NCBI GenBank assembly: GCA_935421135.1
Contig: OW285194.1
Location: 15,151,376 to 15,215,375 of the forward strand
DNA: 64,000 nucleotides
Source: Bugulina stolonifera
Taxonomy: Eukaryota > Bryozoa > Gymnolaemata > Cheilostomatida > Bugulidae
Direction: 5' to 3'
In this document: positions 30,101-39,959 of the stretch, piece after piece
How the letters are laid out: the number at the start of each line of letters is the position of its first letter
Numbering within the stretch: position 1 is the first letter of the stretch
The notes under the pieces: generated by a model
Seen by the model: only the letters and a program-made list of their open reading frames with translations
Databases searched by the model: none
What the model was told of the DNA's origin: nothing
Program-made: the position numbers and the translations under genes

Positions 30101-33078
30101 TAACCACTGTGGTGGTAGTAACAGGTTCAGTGGTAGTAGTCGCAACCTTGTTAATTGTAGAGGTGGTTGTAGGCGGCACTGTACTGGTACCCTTAGGTGT
30201 GGTTGTGAGCAACTCAATGGTACTGGTAGTGTCTTTGACAGTTGTAGAGGTGGTTGCAGGCATTTCCGAATTGGTGACCTCTGTGGTGGTAGGAGCAGAT
30301 TCGGTGATTCTAGTCGAAATCTTGCCAGTTGCTGAGGGGGTTGTAGGTAACTCTGTCGTGGTACCATCTGGTGTGGTAGTGAGCGGCTCAGTGGTAATAG
30401 TAGTATCTTTGGCAGTTGTTGCGGTGTTTGTAGGCATGTCTGTACTGGCACCTCCTGTGGTAGTAGTAACAGGTTCAGTGGTAGTAGTCGTAACCTTGTC
30501 AGCTGCAGAGGTGGTTGTAGGTAACTCTGTAGTGGTAACTTCTGGTTTTGTAGTGAGCGGCTCATTGGTAATAGTAGTTTCTTTGGCAGTTGTTGAGGTG
30601 GTTGTAGGCATGCCTGTACTGGCAACTTCTGTGGTAGTAGTAACAGGTTCAGTGGTAGTAGTCGTAACCTTGTCAGTTGTAGAAATAGTTGCGGGTAACT
30701 CTGTGCTGGTGCCTTTGAGTGTGGTAGTTAGTGGTTCAGTGGTACTAGTAGTATCTTTGTCAGTTGTAGAGGTGGTTGTAGGCATGTCAGTGCTGGTACC
30801 CTTGTGCGTGGTAGTGAGCGGCTCAGTCGTAGTAGTAGTATCTTTGACAGTTGTAGAGTTGTTTCTTGACATATCTGTACTGGTAGGCTCTGTTGTGGTA
30901 GTAGCAGGTTCAGTCGTACTAGTCATATGTTTGACAGTTGTTGAGGTGGTTGTATGCACTTCCGTAACGGTAACCTCAGTGGTGGTAGTAACCGGTTCAG
31001 TGGTACTTGTCATGACCTTGTCAGTTGTAGAAATAGTTGCAGGTAACTCTGTACTATTGCCCTTGGGCGTGGTAGGGTGTGACTCAGTGGCACTAGTAGT
31101 ATCTTTAACAGTTGTTGAGATGGTTGCAGACATGTCTGTACTGGTCACCCCTGTGGTAGTAACAGGTTCAGTGCTACTAGTCGTAACTTTGTCAGTTGTA
31201 GAAATCGTTGCGGGTAACTCTTTGCTGGTGCCCTTGAGTGTGGTAGTTAGTGGTTCAATGGTACTGGTGGTCTCTTTGACAGTTGAGCTGGTTGCAGGCA
31301 TTTCCGTACTGGTGACCAATGTAGTAGTAGTGGCAGGTTCAGTGGTATTAGTCGTGGCTTGGTCAGTTGTAGAGGTGGTTCTGGGTAACTCTGTGCTGGT
31401 GCCCTTGAGTGTGGTAGTTAGTGGTTCGGTGGTCGTAGTGGTATCTTTGACAGTTGTAGAGGTGGTGGTAGGCATGTCTTTACTGGTACCCTTGCGCGTG
31501 GTAGTGAGCGGCTCAGTCGTAGTAGTAGTATCTTTGACAGTTGTAGAGCTGGTTCTTGACATACCTGTACTGGTAGGCTCTGTTGTGGTAGTAGCAGGTT
31601 CAGTCGTACTAGTCATATCTTTGACAGTTGTAGAGGTGGTTGTAGGCACTTCCGTGCTAGTAACCTCAGTGGTGGTAGTAACAGGTTCAGTTTTACTTGT
31701 CATGACCTTTTCAGTTGTAGAAATGGTTGTAGGTAACTCTGTACTATTGCCCTTGCGCATGGTAGTGTGTGGCTCAGTGGCACTAGCAGTATCTTTTACA
31801 GTTGTTGAGGTGGTTGCAGACATGTCTGTACTGGTACCCTCTGTGGTAGTAGTAGCAGGTTCAGTGGTATTAGTCGTAGCTTGGTCAGTTGTAGAGGTGG
31901 TTCTGGGTAACTCTGTGCTGGTGCCCTTGAGTGTGGTAGCTAGTGGTTCGCTTGTACTGGTGGTGTTTTTGACAGTTGTTGAGGTGGCTGTAGGTATTTT
32001 CGTACTGCTAACCACTGTGGTAGTCATAACAGGTTCAGTTGTACTCGTCATAACCTTGACAGTTGTAGAGGTGGTTGTAGGTAGCTCTGTACTGGTGCCC
32101 TTGGTTGTGGTAGTGTGTGGCTCAGTGGTAGTAGTAGTATCTTTGAAAGTTGTAGAGGTGGTTGCAGGCATGCCTGTACTAGTACCCTTGCCCGTGGTAG
32201 TGAGCGGCTCAGTGGTAGTCGTAGTATCTTCGACAGTTGTAGAGTTGGTTCTTGATATGTCTGTACTAGTAGGCTCTGTTGTGATAGTAACAGGTTCAGT
32301 GGTACTAGTAGTATCTTTGACAGTTGTTGAGGTGGTTGGAGGCACCTCTGTACTGGTGACCTCAGTGGTGGTAGTAACAGGTTCAGTGGTACTAGTCGTA
32401 ACCTTGTCAGTTGTAGAAATGGTTGTGGGTAACTCTGTGCTGGTGCCCTTAAGTGTGGTAGTTAGTGGTTCAGTGGCACTAGTGGTGTCTTCGACAGTTG
32501 TTGAGGTGGTTGTAGGCATTTCCGTACTGGTAACCTCTGTGGTAGTAGTAGCAGGTTCAGTGGTATTAGTCGTAGCTTGGTTGGTTGTAGAAGTGGTTCT
32601 CGGTAACTCTGTGCTGGTGCCCTTAAGTGTGGTAGTTAATGGTTCAGTGGTACTGGTGGTGTCTTTGACAGTTGTTGAGGTGGTTGCAGGCATTTCCGTA
32701 CTGCTAACCGATGTGGTAGTCATAGCAGGTTCAGTTGTACTAGTCATAACTTTGACAGTTGTAGAGGTGGTTGTAGGTAACTCTGTACTGGTGCCCTTGG
32801 GTGTGGTAGTGAGCGGCTCAGTCGTAGTAGTAGTACCTTTGACAGTTGTAGAGTTGGTTCTTGACATATCTGTACTGGTAGGCTCTGTTGTGGTAGTAAC
32901 AGATCCAGTCGTACTAGTCATATCTTTGACAGTTGTTGAGGCGGTTGTAGGCATTTCCGTACTGGCAACCTCTGTGGTAGTACTAACAGGCTCAGTGGTA
33001 CTAGTCAGTACTTTTGCGGTTATCTCTTTATGATAGTACCTGAACGCATTCCGAAAACGTGATATCGTAAATCGTACA
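1..33078 (-). CDS. Giant dystroglycan-like mucin gene (partial, 4 exons seen)
   Basis: Predicted cell-surface glycoprotein. The exons in transcription order are 33078-1580, 1211-1155, 841-678 and 168-1, continuing past base 1. Intron phases agree throughout: phase 2 into the first exon, then 1, 1 and 0. The first exon encodes about 10,499 residues of mucin-like repeats. The next is a 19-codon linker, and the last two encode a CADG domain like the one following the mucin segment of dystroglycan. In that family alpha-dystroglycan binds laminin-type ligands through glycans on the mucin segment, and the CADG is followed by a cleavage module, a transmembrane helix and a tail; those parts would lie left of the window. 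The 5' exons (signal peptide, any N-terminal CADG) were not found. Alternative: another CADG protein such as a sarcoglycan, but the mucin-then-CADG order favours dystroglycan. Confidence 0.72.
331..620. repeat. Polypurine (GA-rich) low-complexity tract in an intron
   Basis: The plus strand is almost pure A/G here (GAGAGAGGTGGAGGTG-like words), so the gene's sense strand is a long C/T tract. It fills most of the intron between the two CADG exons (169-677). The open frames across it are low-complexity artefacts. Confidence 0.85.
678..841 (-). CDS. Dystroglycan-type cadherin-like domain, first half
   Basis: A 164-nt exon between acceptor TTACATTGTAG and donor AGACAG|GTATGT, entering in phase 1 and leaving in phase 0. 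It encodes the start of a CADG domain. The visible signature is a short strand ending in VRSG, then VYFEYQIPENAF, then EDLQNGTTRNLHLSL. This matches the family pattern G-x-x-F-x-x-x-I-P-x-x-x-F-x-D followed by a T-x-x-L-x-L strand, as I recall it from the C-terminal CADG of vertebrate dystroglycan. There is one N-glycosylation sequon (NGT). Confidence 0.75.
1155..1211 (-). CDS. Linker exon between mucin and CADG
   Basis: A 57-nt exon bounded by acceptor CTTTAG and donor CCTG|GTGAGT. It enters and leaves in phase 1, matching both neighbours. It encodes GANRHSPKNKNSLEHVLAP, a charged non-mucin linker. It is small and supported only by splice sites and phase agreement. Confidence 0.6.
1580..33078 (-). 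CDS. 31.5-kb mucin-like mega-exon (Thr/Ser/Pro repeats)
   Basis: This is a continuous minus-strand reading frame; the first in-frame Met is at 32954 and the open stretch reaches a stop at 1470. A better 5' border is the acceptor TTTATTTTACAG with exon base 1 at 33078, because the frame stays open past the Met. The proposed 3' border is TCATCAG|GTACC at 1580, phase 1, after which the residues lose their Thr-rich character. The protein is built of 29-residue (87-nt) units such as TTSTTVKDTTSTTEP, with frequent EPVTTTTEV and TELPTTT words. It has no Cys, few aromatics and scattered NTT/NST sequons, so heavy O-glycosylation is expected. Residues near 3180-3340 switch to short TTTPT-type tracts. 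The strand-specific stop-free frame of about 10,500 codons despite many substitutions argues for selection on coding. The start remains unproven. Confidence 0.8.
8881..15894. repeat. 3507-nt tandem duplication inside the mucin exon
   Basis: Segment 8881-12387 is repeated essentially base for base as 12388-15894. Landmarks such as the shortened block at 9229-9459 recur at 12736-12966. The length is 1169 codons, so the frame is kept. Identity stops at both ends, which fixes the duplication borders. Confidence 0.85.
14820..20327. repeat. 2754-nt tandem duplication inside the mucin exon
   Basis: About 14820-17573 is repeated as about 17574-20327 (offset 2754 nt, 918 codons). The landmark CCAACTGGTG at 14821 recurs at 17575. 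It overlaps the right end of the 3507-nt duplication, so it arose after it. Confidence 0.8.
18755..24844. repeat. 3045-nt tandem duplication inside the mucin exon
   Basis: About 18755-21799 is repeated as about 21800-24844 (offset 3045 nt, exactly 35 units of 87 nt). The word CCATCTGGGGTTG at about 18850 recurs 3045 nt later. It overlaps the 2754-nt duplication. A few substitutions separate the copies. Confidence 0.8.
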
Positions 33079-33906
33079 CTGTAAAATAAACAAATATTTT
33101 TCCATTTTAAACAGCAGCATGTTATTTATTGGGTCTACCATGATTAACTACACTGTTTCGGGCAGCCGTTTTTCTTTCAATATTATTTTGACACAACTAG
33201 AGAGCTCATGAAAAGTACAAGTTTCTGCTAGGAATGCTATCTTCAAACTCCCAGGCCCACATTACCATGTCATACTCATTCCCTGTACACAGTCATGATC
33301 TTATACAGTCATGCAGGTGGTACCCATTGCTGCTCTATTTTAATTAATGCCTATACTAGACTTCCTAGGTTTGTTAGTTGACTGCATAATTCATCAGTTA
33401 GTCTGGAAGTCTTGCTGTATCTATTTGGGTGCTTTGTCAATTGATCAAACTGATTTTAGCTGACCTCGACTACAAATTCTCACAATTCATCTGTTTGAGG
33501 TGCTGGTATAATGGCAATGTAATTTAAGGACATTTACCTCTCACATTTCTAACTGAATAATATCCATTTGGGCTATTCATATGCATACATACACCTTTAA
33601 ACTTCCCCTTTTAAGTCAGTGGAAACACACCACTCCTAACATGCTCAAACTGTGTCAACAAACGCGTAGAGGCAATCTGCTCGCCAGTGATTCGCTGGTA
33701 AACAAGCTTAGTAAACACCAACTCATCTGTAGTTGTCTTGCAATACTCAACTGATCAAATACACGATTGCATGATTTGCTAGACGGCACACTGCACCAGT
33801 CAATACTCGCCCAGTATGTTTATTGAGGCTATAGTGCTACACTGCCTTTGAGAAACTGCATTTAGGATCAACGTAGCACTAGTTTTTTGTGATTTAGGTG
33901 TAAATC
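33079..33906. other. Gap between the mega-exon and Reeler gene 1
   Basis: This 828-nt stretch should hold either an intron of the mucin gene or its missing 5' exons. I checked the minus strand for exons that leave in phase 2 and found no convincing one. One donor-like GTAAAT near 33537 only fits phase 1. The poly(A) signal of Reeler gene 1 lies at its right end. Confidence 0.4.
33819..33824 (-). terminator. Poly(A) signal AATAAA, Reeler gene 1
   Basis: A canonical AATAAA on the minus strand, 83 nt after the stop codon at 33907. Confidence 0.6.
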
Positions 33907-35427
33907 TTACACAAATAGGAGATCCGGTGGTCTAGGTAGTTCTTCTCTTGTTGGTGCAGTCCATTTGAGAAACATTCTAGATGAGTCTGGAAATTCTCCC
34001 CCTCCTTTCTCTACCAGTCCCTGCAAGCAGAGGTATGCCCATACTTCACCAATAGCAGTTGGTAAATGTATGTTTAGCAACCAATTGCTATATTTGACCA
34101 TGAACATCTCTCAGGGGCGGATATAGGAAAAGTTTCAACACCAGCCTTTTTTCAAGAAGTCATGGATTTCCCGTGCCTGAGTTGAGTTTATAGTACAAGA
34201 TAAGTGTGAAACATGAACATGTATGGGTACAGTCTACACAGATAACATGACTATTACAGCACTCTACAATGACTGCACTGCCTGATCTAGTAAATAGACA
34301 ATGAATTGAACCCTGGACATGCATAGTATTGATAGTTTGCAGAGCACAACTAGTATTGCATGCTTGATTGAACACACGCCTAGGATGGTGGCGTGAGTGC
34401 CTATAGCCACCACTGACATATATGATTTGGCTTGTTTTCCAACTATACTTTTCTAAATACATGTTCATGTATTACCAGAGCAGATGAACCAGCACCTTCT
34501 ATTAATTGATGTTACACGTATATTGTGTTCTTCACATTTAATCATTATAATCAACACATTTTTTGTGCCAAAGATATTCGAATTTTTAGAGATTTTCTTT
34601 TTTGTCATAATAGGATTCAGTAGTTATAACCAACAGCAAATGCAAAGAGATTTTTTTGTTATGTAATTTCAGACGTCTACCCTTTTCATGATTGATGCTG
34701 CACAAAGATACAATGAATTTACTAAATCTGTCGATTGAGATTTGCTTCCATGCTTATACCAAGTCTCTATGAAAACCTAACATGATATTCTCTTTCCACC
34801 TGCAACTCAATCTTGTAAAGGCTAATAAAGTCACAGAATTTTAGGACATTATTTTTGAAGTTGTCCTTTTGTCCCAGCTAACCACTTGTTGTAGTAATAG
34901 GCCCATTATCCTATCCGTACACATGTGATTCACAGATATATCTGGGGCCAATGCCGTGGAGTATTTTCATAAATGATGTAATAAGGTAACATGGTCAACC
35001 ATATTTGGCAGCTGTTGACACATTTTGTGGGAAAATATATGACAATTATTTGGAGTTTTCAGTTACCTGTAGCATTGTATAGTCACATCTATATTTTAAT
35101 ATCAATTTACTACCTGCCGCCTGCTGCCACCTGCTGCATACTTGCTACATGCAGAGTGTATATATGCTGTATGTGTATCCTATTTCACCCAGTGCTTCTT
35201 ACTATTTATTTACTCACTCCTTCACAGACGTTCCTCACATATCTCGTATGGTTCCTTGAGAGCGCTCGAAACAAACCCACATTACCTCTCCTTGGATTGT
35301 TTACCCTGAACGCGAACAAAGTGAACCCTTTGAAGGTACGCCGTCCCCGTCGCTGCTTCAGTGTGACTGCAATGTTTAAATACTTTATATTAGAACACGC
35401 TGCTGCTGCTGCTGCTACAGCTGCAGC

Positions 35428-35524
<97 letters not shown>

Positions 35525-35966
35525 TGGTGATTAAAGCACTAGTTATTCAGTTCTGCATATCTACGTTCACTAGAGAGAGCAAAGTATTTAATGATTTCAT
35601 AAAAACATGACTGACAGCAAATTGAATGGGGATAACTCCCTCTAGTAATGAAGGAATAATTCCTACTAGCAATAGAGGGATAATTCTTACTAGTAATGGA
35701 GGGATAACTGCTACTGTTAGTGGATTGTTCCACTCACCAGAAATCACAGACTCATGTGTGTAAGAAGTTGAGTTGGTGGTCATTACAAATCTTGAGTTTC
35801 GGTTAGCCTTTGCCTCTTCAACAAAGTCTCGATAGCTAGGTATGGCTGGGTTTAATGGGTCACAGCCTTGCCCTTGAATCTCCTCCACAACTAGACTTAA
35901 TATCAGCAGGCTAAGTATAAAACTATTAATTGCTCTAAAATACAGTGAGCTAAGCATCCTTGACAT
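33907..35966 (-). CDS. Secreted single-Reeler-domain protein 1
   Basis: Three exons: 35966-35738, 35366-35218 and 34020-33907 (stop), 492 nt, 163 residues. Splice sites are TTCTG|GTGAGT, CATTGCAG, GGA|GTGAGT and GCTTGCAG, with intron phases 1 and 0. The N-terminus is a signal peptide (SFILSLLILSLVV) ending near QGQGC. Exon 2 carries the Reeler core: GRRTFKGFTLFAFR, GNVGLFRAL and a closing Cys. Exon 3 ends with LKWTAPTREELP, matching the W-x-A-P strand that closes Reeler domains. Single-Reeler secreted proteins of about 160 residues occur in animals and include insect immune proteins (Noduler/Hdd11-like). The start at 35966 is chosen because it begins the signal peptide; a second Met lies at 35957. 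An AT-rich TATA-like stretch lies at about 36104-36117. Confidence 0.78.
35433..35523. repeat. Pure CAG/CTG trinucleotide run in Reeler gene 1 intron 1
   Basis: About 30 uninterrupted CTG units on the plus strand (CAG in the gene's sense), with an interrupted GCT-rich lead-in from about 35399. It ends roughly 70 nt before the acceptor at 35367. A likely branch sequence TTCTAAT lies between the run and the acceptor. The poly-Ala frame on the plus strand is not a gene. Confidence 0.92.
35630..35722. repeat. 24-nt minisatellite in Reeler gene 1 intron 1
   Basis: About 3.5 imperfect copies of a 24-nt unit resembling ATAATTCCTACTAGCAATAG, just inside the donor of exon 1. Confidence 0.65.
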
Positions 35967-36318
35967 TTGCGCAACTGAATAACAAATCAGTAATTCCTCA
36001 AGTATTCTAATATCCAACACATGAGTGGCAATGTTATTGAGTTGATGCATGGTTGTGTGTGAAGGCCATACCAAGCCAAGCTCACCCAAGCTCATTTACC
36101 CTTAATATAGATATATCATGATTGTGCTGGTCTGGTGTGAGAGATATGGGATATGAGTGTGTTGGTTGGGGAATTACAAGTAAAAACAAGCATTTCTGCC
36201 AAGTCCTCTCAAATAAAATCTATTTGGAATGTGGTATTATTTTGAATAAACACAATATATAACCTCATAGTGAACTTAGTGAGGTAACAAGAGCTGAAAT
36301 GGAATGCTTTCCACTACC

Positions 36319-36420
36319 ACACAGTACCAATACACCACACAGTACCAATACACTGCACGGTACCAATACACCGCACAGTACCAATGCACCGCACAGTACC
36401 AATGCACTACACAGTACCAG
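36319..36420. repeat. 18-nt minisatellite
   Basis: About six imperfect copies of a unit resembling ACCACACAGTACCAATAC. Confidence 0.8.
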
Positions 36421-36703
36421 AGTATTCCCTTTCTATGCTTGACATTGTGTCAAATATTGTTAAAACCAGTGTTGTGACACACCTTATGCTATGGTTTGCT
36501 CTAGCAGTATAGTCACTATTGCATTCAGAACTAATTCAATTTTTCCAGTTTCACAAGCTCAGTCGGGTATGTCGGTGTGCTGCTTTAATTTAATGCATTT
36601 TCACATATACACAGTTGGTGTGAAGTTTGCTCCAATATCTTGCAGGTATATTTTTATACATCTACATGTAAATTGAACAGAATAGCAAAACTATTGGGCT
36701 ATT

Positions 36704-36811
36704 CAATCTCAGGTGTCCCCTTGTAATAACAATCTCAGTTGTCCCCTTGTAACAACAATCTCAGATGTCTCCTTGTAATAACAGTCTCAGGTGTCCCCTT
36801 GTAATAACAAT
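36704..36811. repeat. 27-nt minisatellite
   Basis: Four copies of a unit beginning AATCTCAGGTGTCCCCTTG, with a few substitutions. Confidence 0.8.
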
Positions 36812-37752
36812 TTTTTGCTTTTTGTTGTTTTTATATGCATAATAAATCGCTTAATGTTACAGCAGTTAACGGGCAGTGTAGATAATGATCTACTCTTGAA
36901 TGGTTGTACTTATTGCAAACCAAATGGTGACAACATGCACAGCTGTTAGAGTGTAAATAGTTATCAACTATATGTCAGATATTGACATAACTAACTGACA
37001 CCTCATTTGACAATTGGGTTCTGTATGATTATACTAATATTAGAGACTAACAAGCTATTCTTAGATTTGTCGGAAAGGTTTGATAAATTTCTGCTGGTCT
37101 TGTGAGTAATAAATATACTTGGTGTAGTTGAATGGCACAATGTATTTTCTAGAACATGTTGATTTGTAAAAGTGTCCTAAAATATATAGAAACTTTGTTT
37201 GTAAACATGGTGAAATCTAATCGTCATGCAAATTAAGGATGGTAAAACTAAGAACCTTCTAGATGATACCGCTTTGCTATTAAATATACACAGTACCATC
37301 TTCACCATGCCTACATTATATACGTACATCTGTAAAATAAATGTAGCTAGTGAGAGGGTAGTTCCGTGAATGCTATCACTGCAGAGAGATCAGTCTCTCC
37401 AGCGACATCTGCTGTCTTTAAGTGGCCAATGGCAATGTCGTGGGTGTTACTGAGGTGCTATGTCGACAAGACTATATCTGTAATTACTTCTGATTTTCGA
37501 AAGTGAAAACCGTGCTCTGAAAAATAAAACCGTAATTGACAATGCTGGAAAATGCACGTGATAGACATACAACAAAAAAGTGCCCAATCTAGTTACTGCT
37601 AGTTTAATTAAGGCCTTTGATTTTAGACTTTTACTCTTTTCCATGTATTTCATATTGAAAATGATCTCTTCATTAATATAGTCATAACATAACACTTGTA
37701 TATCACACATATTAGTCGTCTATTCATTGTCCATTAAAGGGTGGGGGTAGTT

Positions 37753-37758
37753 TTTATT
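37753..37758 (-). terminator. Poly(A) signal AATAAA, Reeler gene 2
   Basis: A canonical AATAAA on the minus strand, 61 nt after the stop codon at 37819. Confidence 0.6.
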
Positions 37759-37818
37759 CATACTTAGACTACTTTATCTCATAGCTTCATTTGAATGTGT
37801 CACTATCTAGTATAAATC

Positions 37819-38845
37819 TTACACAAATATGAGATTCGGCAGTGTGGGTAGTTTGTCACTAGAGGGTGCTGTCCACTGGAGAGTTAATGAAATTGTTGGT
37901 GGGAACAGTCCTCTCTCTTTACTCGTCATTGCCTGTAGGCAGATAAGTACACATACATGTACATGTAGATATACAATGTGTGTTGTATTCACTATCATTA
38001 TTATTTATCCATCCCCAAATATACGTACGTAACTAACTACTAACTACTAACTAACTACTAACTAACTACTAACTAACTACGTAACGTACGTAACTACGCA
38101 CTGGCTAGAATTAGCTTTCAGTTAGTTACTTCACTTTGTGATTCTGAATTGTCATGTTACTCAACTGTGAATGTGACAATCAAAGGGGGGGGGGGGGGAG
38201 ACGGCTTATTTATTAGCAACCATAATTTTCTCATGAAGTATCATTATTTAGTAATAGGTCTCAGTGCCTGATGTGACTTGGTCAGTACAGTAAGCCATGT
38301 TGTTTATTTCCAGTTCATGTGTGTTTGTACTACTCACCCCTCCACAGGTGTTCGCAAGATATTCTGTCTGTTCCGCTGAGGTAGCTTGAAATATTCCAAC
38401 ATTTCCAATACTAGGGTCATCCTCCCTGAAAGCGAACAGGTCGAACTCTTTGTATGTGCGGGTACCTCGCACCTGCTCCAGCGCCACTGTAAACATTGCA
38501 GTTTTGAAGACAATACAGTAGCATGAACTGGTAGTAGCACGTTTGCATCATGAAAATGAGGTAAATCTTTAGAGGTGTAATTTTCTATTTGAATTTTTAA
38601 AGTTTTAATTCCCTTTACTTAGAGTACTTCTTACCAAAAAGCGTGGAACTGTGTGTATAGGTGGAGGAGTTGGTACTCACAACATATCTTGTGTTAGTAT
38701 TAGCCTTGACTATGTCAACAAATTCTACGTAGTCGGTTATGGGTGGGTTCACAGAGTTACAGCCTTGTCCCTGTATCTCTCCTACAACTAGACTTAGGAT
38801 CAGTAGGCTAAGCACTATAATACTAAACTTTCCAGAAAAGCGCAT
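37819..38845 (-). CDS. Secreted single-Reeler-domain protein 2
   Basis: Three exons: 38845-38635, 38486-38338 and 37932-37819 (stop), 474 nt, 157 residues. Splice sites are TTTTTG|GTAAGA, TGTTTACAG, GGG|GTGAGT and TGCCTACAG. It is a paralogue of the gene at 33907-35966: exons 2 and 3 have identical lengths (149 and 114 nt), phases are the same (1, 0), and the signal peptide shares LSLLILSLVV and IQGQGC. Exon 2 shows GTRTYKEFDLFAFR and GNVGIFQAT; exon 3 shows LQWTAPSSDKLP. As in its paralogue, one Cys follows the signal peptide and one ends exon 2, probably forming the disulfide. A TATA-like ACTATATAC lies near 38897-38904, about 55 nt upstream of the Met. Role unknown; an extracellular matrix or immune role is possible by family analogy. 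Confidence 0.8.
38030..38199. repeat. Simple repeats: (ACTAACT)n then a poly-G run
   Basis: ACTAACT-type units fill about 38030-38097, and a run of about 13 G lies near 38186-38199. Both sit in intron 2 of Reeler gene 2. Confidence 0.8.
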
Positions 38846-39959
38846 GCTGGGGAGTTGCTGAAGCAGAGAAGTAAGAATTAGGGTCTCCTGTATGTTGTAT
38901 ATAGTTGTGCTTGTGTGAGAATGCTGAACCCTATGTCATGCACTAAGTATACCATGATGCATCATGATAATACGTCATGATGCTTCCGTAAAGCCAATAA
39001 TACACTGTATTTGTACAGCATGACTGCCCATTTGACCAGTTAGTCTCTAATCATGGACCGCTTAGTGTAGTTTGATGACATGTGATATTAATGCATATAA
39101 ATTAGGCAAGCTTAAGTGCACTTAAATACCTTAAGACAGCTTATGTTCTTCTGAGCATTGGCGCAGGCAGTACGTTGATGTACGCAGGACGGCAGAACGT
39201 TGACGTAATTTGTATCCGGTTGTCATAGTAACGACGTGATGTCATACTCTCCACATCTAGCCTTGACAAGGCTACATTCTGCTTTCCTTGAAAATACATT
39301 TTTATTATTATCATTATATCCAGGCATTTAAAAGTAAATTCACTTATTAGCTGATAAAGGCACTAAGTAGGAACCACATCCAATGCATGTTCTTATTGTT
39401 GGAAAGACAATAGCTATTCACTGGGCAGTAGGACCAACAATGCATTTATATAACAAATAATGGTGATTCATGGTACAGTGTATAATTATATTTATATATT
39501 GCCTCTAGCAAGCACTACATTGTGTAGCAGCTGCTGTACTGCTGTTAAAACACTCAGAATACTGGGACAGTCAAATTGCTTTGGTGATGTCACATCCTGC
39601 TAGATACTGGGTAGGTATTTATTCTATCTATATTAGACATGTGCATGTGCATACTACAATTAGATAGATTAGTTATATTCTCAGTGGTTTAGTGGCACCT
39701 AAACTGACCTAGTTTTATGAAACATGAAACACAACAATTAAACGAATGTTTATACATCCAAAACTCTGGTCACTCCAGGCCTACAGTAATATTATGTAAC
39801 TCTTTCTCCAAATACAAAACTACATTCAGACGTTCTACTCACAGCCCTGTTTTATTTGTATATCTTTTATCTGGAAAAAGCAAAATTTACTGAACTATAT
39901 TGCCCAAATAATTATAAATTAGATGAATTTTAACTTGATGCTGATTTTTGTATTTTCAG
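38846..39959. other. Divergent intergenic region between Reeler gene 2 and gene C
   Basis: Head-to-head spacer that should hold both promoters. At 39219-39232, GTTGTCATAGTAAC fits the loose RFX X-box pattern, and TGACGT words lie nearby. A 102-nt open segment, 39509-39610, is bounded by CTCTAG and TACTGG|GTAGGT and is phase 0 on both sides. It could be an extra 5' exon of gene C but has no recognisable domain. Confidence 0.35.

Larger units (their letters stand above)
35967..37752. other. Intergenic region between the two Reeler genes
   Basis: No exon with credible splice sites was found. It holds two small minisatellites (36319-36420 and 36704-36811). The remainder is AT-rich and featureless. 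It should contain the promoter of Reeler gene 1 at its left end. Confidence 0.5.

Noticed and set aside
27244..33033. Long plus-strand frames of 711 and 1019 codons rich in Val, opposite the mucin array
   Set aside because: They are antisense images of Thr/Ser/Pro codons (ACN read backwards gives NGT, hence Val-rich and stop-poor). No splice sites, signal or domain; the minus frame is far longer.
33531..33600. Upstream exon of the giant gene ending at GAGAG|GTAAAT
   Set aside because: Open only in a frame that leaves in phase 1, whereas the mega-exon needs phase 2.
34991..35530. Plus-strand frame with poly-Ala run
   Set aside because: Translation of the CTG run and of the antisense of Reeler gene 1 exon 2.
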